Made by a program: the position numbers and the translations under genes. This document shows positions 1-5,433 of a stretch of 5,433 nucleotides of DNA, one piece after another; position 1 is the stretch's first letter, and each line of letters opens with the position of its first letter. Source of the stretch: Candidatus Margulisiibacteriota bacterium (lineage in GTDB: Bacteria; Margulisbacteria; WOR-1; XYC2-FULL-46-14; JAHJBW01); NCBI GenBank assembly GCA_018813405.1, contig JAHJBW010000152.1, forward strand, positions 1-5,433, in the 5' to 3' direction. The notes below the pieces were generated by a model, which saw only the letters and a program-made list of their open reading frames with translations, ran no database searches and was not told the origin of the DNA.

Positions 1-1431
1 GGCCGGCACATTTTGGACCCTGTCGTTCAATATCATGGTGGACGATCCACCGCCGTCAAAGTTGATGGCGTCAACCGCCCCTATTGAACCCATAAAATAG
101 GCAAGCTCCGTGAGCGTCATGCCAATGCTAGAAGATTCCGAGCGTTGGTTCTTGTTCCGGGGAAGCCCGTCGACGGTCACAAAAAGTATCTCTCCATCTT
201 TAGTTATGCCTGCCGCTGTACGCGCGGCCCTGCCCTGCGCAATGTCCTTCTTGAATTTTTCTTCATATTTAGATATATATATCTTGCCGCTTTTTAAGAG
301 GCGGGGCCCTCCGCCAACCACATGCAAAACGTTTTCCTGCTCTTTAAGGTCCAGAGAATAAGGTAAAAGATGCAGGACCGTCTCTATTTTGTCGTCCTTT
401 TTTATCTGGTCAGGCAGGATCTCGGCCAGGCCCTGCCCCGCGGAAAGCACATAGCCTTCTTCGGGTATCAGCAGGCTGCCGGTGGCAGTATCGACCACCT
501 TGCTTTTTTCGACCGCCAGCTCATAGCCTGACCTGTCCGTACCGGTCAGTCCGCCGTAGCGCCTGGTATAGAGCACGACCTCCGATCTGGAACTGCGGGG
601 TTCGTTGATCTTGGTGATATCGAACTTTTTCTCGCCCTTTTTGAAATAGCCCATGAAGGAAATATTATCGATCAGGGCGCGGTTTTTGTCGGTAAGTATC
701 ATGGCCGTGCGATCGTGGATGGGACAGCTGACTATCTCGCCATCAACCACCAAAACGCCCAGCGGACGGCCGTTGCCGGCAAAATAGGTGGCATTGACCC
801 CGGCCACAGCGCCTTTTTGCCTTACGATATCCTTGACCGTCTCCCGGGTAAAAGTTTTGTCTTTCTTGACCGGCCCCTTGAAAAAGCCCGCCATCCAATC
901 CCAGATACCAGCTTCGGGCTCGGCCAGAGAGGGAAAAATATCCACCTTCTTTGGGTCTACCTTCAAAACCTGGACTTTTACCAGTCCGCTGTCTCCCCTT
1001 TTGGCAACGCTGTAATATTCCAGTCCGTCCGAGACCTGCTGGGAATCGGACACCTTTGTAAAAGACTTTCCGAAATCAATGACCAGGCGGCTTGGACCTG
1101 AAAGGGAAAAAACATTATAGCCAATGGGATTGTCGAGCGGAAACTCGACCTTGAGGTCATTGCCTTCCCTGTTTATCCTGGCATGTGGCACAGCCCAGTC
1201 ATTGATCTCCACTACCCCGGGGATATTTTCAGTCGCTTCGGTCTCTGACAGCGTAATGACCAATCCATTGCCTTTTTCATCGAGGGAATATTTCACCTCT
1301 CCGGTAAGGTCCAAAACCACGCGGAGCTTATTTTCGTGTGTGGCAAAACGGACGTTGTCCAGGCTGCCGGCAAAACTGAAAGAGGAAAGCAATAATATGA
1401 GAGCAAATATCGCAGATGATATCCTTTTCAT
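1..1431 (-). CDS. Exported AMIN-domain / phosphodiester glycosidase (NAGPA-type) protein, 3' end missing
   Basis: This is the first 477 codons of a minus-strand gene that is open to the window edge. Residues 1-21 form a signal peptide (MKR, hydrophobic run, cleavage probable after SFSFA). Residues about 23-120 resemble an AMIN domain, a beta-rich module that targets envelope proteins to cell-wall polymers. Residues about 200-477 match the NAGPA/phosphodiester glycosidase family (formerly DUF2233): GVNATYF at 211-217 followed by GRPLG, then RTAAGI, the VTVDG strand, TLTELAYFM, and the signature FDGGGSSTM at 458-466. Family members remove sugar phosphodiester caps or are linked to exopolysaccharide; the substrate here is unknown. 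The family domain normally ends soon after the DGGGSST motif, so little catalytic sequence is missing. ATG at 1431 is the first possible start because an in-frame stop lies 12 nt upstream, and no Shine-Dalgarno is visible. It is divergent from the sulfation operon. Domain assignment is firm; the biological role is inferred. Confidence 0.9.
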   Translation of the reverse strand, partial: MKRISSAIFALILLLSSFSFAGSLDNVRFATHENKLRVVLDLTGEVKYSLDEKGNGLVITLSETEATENIPGVVEINDWAVPHARINREGNDLKVEFPLDNPIGYNVFSLSGPSRLVIDFGKSFTKVSDSQQVSDGLEYYSVAKRGDSGLVKVQVLKVDPKKVDIFPSLAEPEAGIWDWMAGFFKGPVKKDKTFTRETVKDIVRQKGAVAGVNATYFAGNGRPLGVLVVDGEIVSCPIHDRTAMILTDKNRALIDNISFMGYFKKGEKKFDITKINEPRSSRSEVVLYTRRYGGLTGTDRSGYELAVEKSKVVDTATGSLLIPEEGYVLSAGQGLAEILPDQIKKDDKIETVLHLLPYSLDLKEQENVLHVVGGGPRLLKSGKIYISKYEEKFKKDIAQGRAARTAAGITKDGEILFVTVDGLPRNKNQRSESSSIGMTLTELAYFMGSIGAVDAINFDGGGSSTMILNDRVQNVPA

Positions 1432-1435
1432 AGAC

Positions 1436-1464
1436 TTGAATTATAACATATTTCCAATTATAAT
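1436..1464 (+). promoter_or_regulatory. Sigma70-type promoter for the sulfotransferase-cysC-sat operon
   Basis: TTGAAT (4 of 6 to the -35 consensus, with TTGA intact) at 1436-1441 and a perfect TATAAT at 1459-1464 are separated by the optimal 17 nt. Transcription would begin around 1470-1472, only 7-9 nt before the sulfotransferase ATG at 1479, leaving no room for a normal Shine-Dalgarno. The -10 shares the palindrome ATTATAAT (1457-1464) with the opposing promoter. This is the only promoter-like sequence I see ahead of the five plus-strand genes. Confidence 0.55.
1440..1448 (-). promoter_or_regulatory. Extended -10 promoter (TGTTATAAT) for the AMIN/NAGPA gene
   Basis: Read on the minus strand, the sequence is TGTTATAAT, a perfect TATAAT preceded by the TGn extended -10 motif. 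No good -35 lies upstream, as is usual for extended -10 promoters. Transcription would start near 1433, only a few nt before the ATG at 1431, giving an almost leaderless mRNA. That agrees with the absence of a Shine-Dalgarno. Predicted by eye only. Confidence 0.5.
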
Positions 1465-1485
1465 AGTAATATCACCATATGATAA
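1457..1485 (-). promoter_or_regulatory. Second minus-strand sigma70-type promoter
   Basis: The minus strand has TATAAT at 1462-1457 with TTATCA (4 of 6 to TTGACA) at 1485-1480, separated by 17 nt. The predicted start near 1450 would leave a leader of about 19 nt before the AMIN/NAGPA start. The -35 lies inside the first codons of the divergent sulfotransferase. It may be an alternative to the extended -10 promoter; which one is used cannot be decided from sequence. Confidence 0.4.
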
Positions 1486-2591
1486 AAATCCCAAAAATAA
1501 TTTGCCTGATGACCTTTGGACGCGCAGGCTCAAAATTTTTCCACAGCCTTGTTGACTGGCATCCGCAAGTAATGAACTTTCCGCGGACCTTTAATTATGA
1601 CGATTTTTGGGGTAAATTGCCGCCAGAGGCAAACATTGATCAGATAGCCGACCTGTTCACAGACAGGTACCCGCGCTTTTTCTCCTGCAAGGAATGGTAC
1701 AAATTTAACAAATATGACCGCTCCGAAAACCTCGGGTCTAATATGGATGAAACTTTCAGCATCGATAGCAGCCTGTTCAAGAAAAATCTAAAAGAATTGC
1801 TGTCAGGAAAGCAAATTTTCAGGAAAGTCCTGTTTATTGCCCTTCACCAGGCATATCATCTTGCCTGCGGAAGAGACCTGCCGAAAAAGCCGTTCATACT
1901 TTATCACATCCATGACACTAACAACTTAAACTCCCTCGGCGTATGCCTTGAGGATTTCCCAGTCGACACATCATTGCTAGTAATGGCGCGCCATCCCGTT
2001 GGAAGCATAAACGCCGTGGTCAAGTGGATGGAAATGCAGGGTATTCTTTCCTCGGGCCATCTGTGTTTTCACCAAAAACAGGTGCTGAAAGGCACATCAG
2101 AGCTTTGTGAACAGTTTCCCGACCTGGACATCAAAGTACTGCCACTGGAACAACTTCACCAGGATATTGTTGGCTGTATGAAAGCCTTTGTAAATTGGCA
2201 GGGATTGGACTGGCACGATTCCCTGTTAAAGAGCACGCGCATGGGAAAGCTTTGGTGGGGGAATGGCAAAAATCCAATGAACGGGGTCAACCCAAATATT
2301 CAAATATATTCTCCCAAAAGCTGGTTGGAGCAAAAGGACCTAAAAGTGCTCACATTGGTCGCAAAGGAGCGCCTTAGAAAACTGGGATATCTCAATACTT
2401 CCTCCAAAAACAGGCCCCCATCCAGGCTACTGGCGTTGTTACCGACAGCCGGCGAAATGCAAATGTTGAAACACGAATCTCTGCCTGTATGGCTTAAATA
2501 TTATGCCCTCAGGGTCATCAATTATTTTAGCTTCGCCAATAAATTTTCCACAAAAAAAGAAAAGGTACCAAAACTATTATGCGAAAAGTGA
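1479..2591 (+). CDS. PAPS-dependent sulfotransferase family protein
   Basis: The 370-residue product is predicted to transfer the sulfuryl group from PAPS to an unknown acceptor. Both cofactor signatures are visible. The 5'-phosphosulfate-binding loop is at residues 14-24 (GRAGSKFFHSL), preceded by a hydrophobic strand and followed by DWHPQV. The 3'-phosphate-binding element is MARHPVGS at 169-176, with R171 and S176 in the expected places. A late WWGNG segment (259-263) followed by a NPMNG-like stretch fits the C-terminal part of the fold. The 157-residue gap between the two motifs is long and probably carries an acceptor-binding insertion. Residues about 335-356 are aromatic, hydrophobic and basic, then a lysine-rich tail follows; peripheral membrane contact is possible. 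The ATG at 1479 is preferred because it keeps the beta strand before the P-loop and an in-frame stop lies 12 nt upstream. No Shine-Dalgarno is present. The next gene, cysC, overlaps by 13 nt, and the adjacent PAPS-making enzymes strongly support the call. Acceptor unknown. Confidence 0.88.
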   Translation: MIKIPKIICLMTFGRAGSKFFHSLVDWHPQVMNFPRTFNYDDFWGKLPPEANIDQIADLFTDRYPRFFSCKEWYKFNKYDRSENLGSNMDETFSIDSSLFKKNLKELLSGKQIFRKVLFIALHQAYHLACGRDLPKKPFILYHIHDTNNLNSLGVCLEDFPVDTSLLVMARHPVGSINAVVKWMEMQGILSSGHLCFHQKQVLKGTSELCEQFPDLDIKVLPLEQLHQDIVGCMKAFVNWQGLDWHDSLLKSTRMGKLWWGNGKNPMNGVNPNIQIYSPKSWLEQKDLKVLTLVAKERLRKLGYLNTSSKNRPPSRLLALLPTAGEMQMLKHESLPVWLKYYALRVINYFSFANKFSTKKEKVPKLLCEK

Positions 2592-3100
2592 TCTGGTTGA
2601 CCGGTATTTCCGGCTCTGGCAAGACAACCCTTGGCAGGCTGGTCTATGAAAAATTCAAAAGCCTGTGTAAAAGGGTCGAATTTTTGGATGGCGATATTGT
2701 CCGGGATTTTTTCGAAAACGACCTTGGCTACAGCCGCAGAGAAAGGATATTGAACGTAAAAAGAATAGCTTTTGCCGCTATGCTTCTAGCCAAAAACGAT
2801 GTCACGGTGATAGTTGCCAATATTGCTCCCTATTATGAAGTAAGGGATTTTATACGCAAGAACATTCCCAACTATATTCAGGTCTACATTAAAGCCTCGT
2901 TGGATTCCGTCAGAAAAAGGGACGTCAAAGGGCTATACGGGAATGCCACAAATAACATGGTCGGCATTGACGACGCCTATGATATACCCAGGAACCCCGA
3001 TATTACGGTCGATACGGACAGGGAAAGCGTTGAAGAGTCGTTGAACAAGATACTTGAACATCTTTTGGTGACAGAAACTGCAAATGCAAAGAACTCTTAG
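2579..3100 (+). CDS. cysC: Adenylylsulfate (APS) kinase
   Basis: This 173-residue cytoplasmic enzyme phosphorylates APS with ATP to make PAPS and ADP. The Walker A loop GISGSGKTT spans residues 9-17. FLDGD (35-39) with R42 and the LGYSRRER segment (49-56) form the APS-binding region. RDVKGLY (114-120) and GIDDAYDIP (129-137), ending in VDT near 146, are the lid and C-terminal signatures. It is a stand-alone domain, a little shorter than E. coli CysC (about 200 residues). One oddity is IAPYYEVR at 82-89 where most relatives have ISPYRxxR, so the serine that is phosphorylated in the E. coli enzyme is Ala83 here. The gene starts inside the end of the sulfotransferase gene and overlaps sat by 17 nt; its Shine-Dalgarno is weak (AAAGG at 2561-2565, too far upstream), which suggests translational coupling. 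Family assignment is very secure. Confidence 0.95.
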   Translation: MRKVIWLTGISGSGKTTLGRLVYEKFKSLCKRVEFLDGDIVRDFFENDLGYSRRERILNVKRIAFAAMLLAKNDVTVIVANIAPYYEVRDFIRKNIPNYIQVYIKASLDSVRKRDVKGLYGNATNNMVGIDDAYDIPRNPDITVDTDRESVEESLNKILEHLLVTETANAKNS

Positions 3101-4169
3101 GATAGATAACGACAGCTGGCTGGAATGCTGTAACATCGGGCTGGGCCTCTTTGCCCCCCTCAAAGGCTTCATGGTATCGGAGGACTATCGTTCAGTAGTA
3201 AAAAACATGCGGCTGAAAAATGGCCATCCCTGGACCATCCCCGTTACACTGGATGTGCCGGAGGAAATGACAGGAGATATCAAAAGATCGGGAAAGCTTG
3301 TTCTGGCTAATCATAAAGGCGATAACGTGGCCGAGGTCCTGGTCGAAGATGTTTTTTCGGTCAATTACGGCAATGACATAAAGAAGATCTTCGGGACAGA
3401 CGATGTCAGACACCCCGGCATTGTCAAAGAACTGTCTCGCTCACGCTTTCGTGTTGGCGGACCGGTAAAGGTCTTGAAATACGAGAAAGACCTTTTCCCT
3501 GCTTACTCCCTGACCCCTTCTCAAACAAGAGGAATTTTCAAAAAGCACGGCTGGAAAACGGTGGTCGGGTTCCAAACGAGAAACCCCATACATGCGGCAC
3601 ATGAATATTTACAGAGAAAAGCCCTGAGCTCGGCCGACGGGCTTTTTATTCATCCCCTGATAGGCTGGAAAAAAAAGGGGGATTTCTCCCCCCTGGCAGT
3701 GGTCAGTGCCTATGAAAAAATGGTGGCTGACTTTTACCCCGCCAATCGGGTGGCTTTTGGGATATTGCGCACGCCCATGCGATACGCGGGCCCAAGGGAG
3801 GCGGTCTTTCATGCTCTTATCCGCAAGAATTTTGGCTGTACCCATTTTATTGTCGGCCGCGACCATGCGGGAGTAGGCAATTACTATGGCAAATACGAAG
3901 CGCAGGAATTGTGCAAAAAATTCCCCGACCTGGGAATTGAAATACTCCATTATCACGGCCCCTATTATTGTAAACAGTGCCAAGAAGTGGTTACTGTGGA
4001 ACATTGCGATCATGACGCGGAACACATTTTGCCTATTTCCGGCACGGAGATCAGAAGGTCGCTCTCCGAAGGAAGGCTCCCGCGAGAGGAATTTATGAGG
4101 AAAGAAATTGCTGATGTTCTGATAGAATTACATAAAGAAGACAAACTATTCGTGGGGGAGGATGTTTAA
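3084..4169 (+). CDS. sat: ATP sulfurylase (sulfate adenylyltransferase)
   Basis: This 361-residue homomeric-type enzyme joins sulfate and ATP to give APS and pyrophosphate, the first step of sulfate activation. Visible motifs are the N-terminal LFAPLKGFM (22-30), the active-site QTRNPIHAAHE (164-174, with QxRN and HxxH), HPLIGWKKKGD, LRTPMRYAGPREA (228-240) and GRDHAG (258-263). C296, C299 and C308 with H310 or H314 form a probable zinc site of the kind seen in thermophile-type bacterial enzymes. ISGTEIRRSL follows near the C-terminus, as in the family. The protein begins unusually close to the LFAPLKGFM motif and lacks the usual leading stretch of about 25-35 residues. An in-frame TGA at 3069-3071 rules out an upstream start. 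It overlaps cysC by 17 nt and the next gene by 1 nt. No APS kinase is fused to it; that activity is supplied by the gene just upstream. Confidence 0.95.
   Translation: MQRTLRIDNDSWLECCNIGLGLFAPLKGFMVSEDYRSVVKNMRLKNGHPWTIPVTLDVPEEMTGDIKRSGKLVLANHKGDNVAEVLVEDVFSVNYGNDIKKIFGTDDVRHPGIVKELSRSRFRVGGPVKVLKYEKDLFPAYSLTPSQTRGIFKKHGWKTVVGFQTRNPIHAAHEYLQRKALSSADGLFIHPLIGWKKKGDFSPLAVVSAYEKMVADFYPANRVAFGILRTPMRYAGPREAVFHALIRKNFGCTHFIVGRDHAGVGNYYGKYEAQELCKKFPDLGIEILHYHGPYYCKQCQEVVTVEHCDHDAEHILPISGTEIRRSLSEGRLPREEFMRKEIADVLIELHKEDKLFVGEDV
4154..4162 (+). promoter_or_regulatory. Strong Shine-Dalgarno for the pyruvate kinase-like gene
   Basis: GGGGGAGGA ends 6 nt before the ATG at 4169 and lies inside the last codons of sat. 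It fixes the start of the pyruvate kinase-like gene and contrasts with the weak or absent ribosome binding sites of the three genes upstream. Confidence 0.75.
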
Positions 4170-5131
4170 TGGGATTCACGACAATAGTAACGGTTGGCCC
4201 GTCAATACTTGAAGAAGAAAAGCTGGTTGCCATCAACTCTTTCGGTAAATGTATATACAGGATCAACGGCGCCCATGTCGGCCGGTCCGACCTTACAGGG
4301 GTTGTTGAGAATATTCGCGCCGTGCTTCCCAATGCCAGCATCATGCTCGACCTGCCAGGCAACAAGGTGCGCATTAACCGGCTTGCCGAACCCATTCCCC
4401 TCAGCAAGGGGACAAGTTTCTATCTTTACGAAGACCAGGTAAACTATGCCCCCTTCCTTAAAATGCTGCAAAGATCGGACACCATTCTGGCCAACGATTC
4501 AATTTTTTTGCTGGAAGTTGTCGAAGCCGGGGAAAAAAGGGTGCGGCTGCGTTCTCATTCCGACGGGGTCCTGCTTCCAGGGAAAGGCCTGCACGCTCAG
4601 AGGGTATATGCCCAGCTCCCTTTTCTTTTCGACAAGGACAGGGAATTGATCGAGCTCGCATGCGAGACGGGCTTATCCTATCTTTCACTGTCTTATGTCA
4701 GGGATGCCAGAGACATCCAGCAGGCGAAAGAGCTCATCAACGGGGAAGTACCCATTATTTCCAAGATCGAGACCCTGGCGGCCGTTAAAAACCTGAACGC
4801 CATTCTAGCCGAAGTTGACATGATAAACATTGACAGAGGCGATCTTTCTTCAGACATTGGTATGCTGAACCTGCCGGCAATGCAAAGGCAGATCATCCGT
4901 GAGGCCAAGAATGCCGGCAAACAAGTTTTCCTGGCTACTCAGGTCCTGCACAACATGGAACAATATCCCGTTCCTACAATTTCCGAGATCATAGATCTTG
5001 AAAGATACATAAATAGCGGTATTGACGGCGTGCAATTATCCGGGGAGACCGCCGTGGGGAAGTATCCTATAGAATGTGTAAAGTTGATCTTTTCGTTGTA
5101 TAATAATTCCCGAAAGGAGACCCTGGTATGA
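4169..5131 (+). CDS. Short pyruvate kinase homologue (A and B domains only)
   Basis: The 320-residue product aligns by eye with the catalytic barrel of pyruvate kinase (PEP + ADP to pyruvate + ATP) but stops where the roughly 120-150-residue regulatory C-domain should begin. Conserved features include TIVTVGPS (5-12); YRIN and H36 of the RxNxxH motif; LDLPGNKVR (60-68, against the usual LDxKGPxIR); LLPGKG near 135-140 closing the B domain; the catalytic SKIE (K199, E201); DRGD (R223, D225); ATQ (T257); and SGETAVGKYP (291-300). K199, E201 and D225 are the expected phosphotransfer and metal residues. The usual FSH serine is Ala35, KGP is changed to PGN, and the VARGD alanine is Asp222. The B domain (about 70-137) is shorter than normal. 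It overlaps sat by 1 nt and the transporter by 4 nt. It may regenerate ATP for sulfate activation, or it may be a divergent paralogue with another activity; the homology is firm but the reaction is not. Confidence 0.88.
   Translation: MGFTTIVTVGPSILEEEKLVAINSFGKCIYRINGAHVGRSDLTGVVENIRAVLPNASIMLDLPGNKVRINRLAEPIPLSKGTSFYLYEDQVNYAPFLKMLQRSDTILANDSIFLLEVVEAGEKRVRLRSHSDGVLLPGKGLHAQRVYAQLPFLFDKDRELIELACETGLSYLSLSYVRDARDIQQAKELINGEVPIISKIETLAAVKNLNAILAEVDMINIDRGDLSSDIGMLNLPAMQRQIIREAKNAGKQVFLATQVLHNMEQYPVPTISEIIDLERYINSGIDGVQLSGETAVGKYPIECVKLIFSLYNNSRKETLV
5113..5119 (+). promoter_or_regulatory. Shine-Dalgarno for the transporter gene
   Basis: AAAGGAG ends 8 nt before the ATG at 5128 and lies within the end of the pyruvate kinase-like gene. 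It supports this start, which overlaps the upstream stop codon as ATGA. Confidence 0.75.
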
Positions 5132-5433
5132 CTCGCGAACGCTGGGGCACCAAATTGGGGATAATCCTTGCCGTGGCAGGATCGGCCGTGGGACTGGGTA
5201 ATTTCTTAAGGTTCCCCGTCCAGGCCGCGCAGAACGGCGGCGGGGCGTTTATGATCCCCTACTTCATTTCCTTTCTTATCCTTGGAATACCCTTAATGTG
5301 GATCGAATGGGCCATTGGCAGGCACGGCGGGCTTTTCGGCCATGGCACAGCTCCCTTCATCTTCACGCGCCTGAGCAAGAACAGGGTGGTCAAATACCTG
5401 GGTACCATCGGGGTATTCGGACCTGTTGTGATA
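5128..5433 (+). CDS. LeuT-like sodium:amino-acid symporter (NSS/SNF family), 5' part only
   Basis: The first 102 codons are present and the rest is beyond the window; full-length relatives have about 450-510 residues and 11-12 membrane helices. From memory of Aquifex LeuT, the match is close and nearly gapless with an offset of two residues. R3 and W6 match the conserved N-terminal Arg and Trp of the inner gate. TM1 carries the unwound AVGLGNFLRFP segment (20-30). G18, A20, V21 and N25 correspond to LeuT sodium-site residues Gly20, Ala22, Val23 and Asn27, and R28 to the extracellular gate Arg30. NGGGAFMIPY (38-47) leads into TM2, and WIEWAIGRHGG (57-67) follows. LeuT Asn21 is Ser19 here. The protein would import a small amino acid or related solute with sodium across the inner membrane; the substrate cannot be set from this part. 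ATGA overlap with the upstream gene suggests co-transcription, though no functional link to sulfation is evident. Confidence 0.93.
   Translation, partial: MTRERWGTKLGIILAVAGSAVGLGNFLRFPVQAAQNGGGAFMIPYFISFLILGIPLMWIEWAIGRHGGLFGHGTAPFIFTRLSKNRVVKYLGTIGVFGPVVI

Noticed and set aside
1432..1478. A riboswitch or attenuator between the divergent genes.
   Set aside because: Only 47 bp separate the start codons, and promoter elements fill the space, so no structured leader can fit.
110..1555. Several plus-strand open frames across the first 1.5 kb (for example 715-1101 and 1124-1555).
   Set aside because: They are antisense to the AMIN/NAGPA gene, whose frame is continuous and carries clear family motifs. 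Their translations show no recognisable domain.
2579..3100. Gluconate kinase or another small P-loop kinase as an alternative to APS kinase.
   Set aside because: The LDGD, LGYSRRER, VKGLY and GIDDAY motifs are specific to APS kinase, and the gene sits next to ATP sulfurylase.
3669..3693. A8 run in AAA AAA AAG phase followed by a GGGGG/CCCCC hairpin in sat, resembling a -1 frameshift site like that of dnaX.
   Set aside because: The heptamer and frame match, but the stem is only 5 bp and has no spacer, the shifted frame ends within about a dozen codons, and the bases encode the conserved GWKKKGD motif of ATP sulfurylase. Chance within conserved coding sequence is the simpler reading.
3609..4025. 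138-codon minus-strand open frame opposite sat.
   Set aside because: It lies wholly antisense to the most conserved part of ATP sulfurylase, and its sequence resembles no family I know.

Overview
This window looks like bacterial chromosomal DNA of moderate GC, using the standard genetic code, with very tight gene packing. The taxon cannot be fixed from the sequence. An AMIN-domain phosphodiester-glycosidase-type exported protein beside a stand-alone sulfate-activation cassette would fit an uncultured or deep-branching Gram-negative-type lineage, but that is a weak guess.

Layout: positions 1-1431 hold the 5' part of a minus-strand gene for an exported protein (signal peptide, AMIN-like domain, NAGPA/phosphodiester glycosidase domain). 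A 47-bp intergenic region (1432-1478) separates it from a plus-strand gene block and is packed with promoter-like elements facing both ways, including a shared palindromic -10 (ATTATAAT). From 1479 to the window end, five plus-strand genes overlap one another by 13, 17, 1 and 4 nt: a PAPS-type sulfotransferase, an APS kinase (cysC), an ATP sulfurylase (sat), a C-terminally short pyruvate kinase homologue, and the start of a LeuT-like sodium:amino-acid symporter (NSS family), which runs off the end.

How they may work together: ATP sulfurylase makes APS from sulfate and ATP, APS kinase converts APS to PAPS, and the sulfotransferase moves the sulfuryl group to an unknown acceptor. No reductive genes (PAPS/APS reductase, sulfite reductase) lie in the window, so the cassette looks built for sulfation rather than cysteine synthesis. 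The unusual member is the pyruvate kinase homologue. It keeps most catalytic residues but lacks the regulatory C-domain and has changes around the monovalent-cation and substrate site. It might regenerate ATP from the ADP released by APS kinase, or it may have acquired another role. The transporter may simply be co-transcribed. The divergent glycosidase-like protein acts outside the cytoplasm, so a shared link to surface glycans is possible but unproven.
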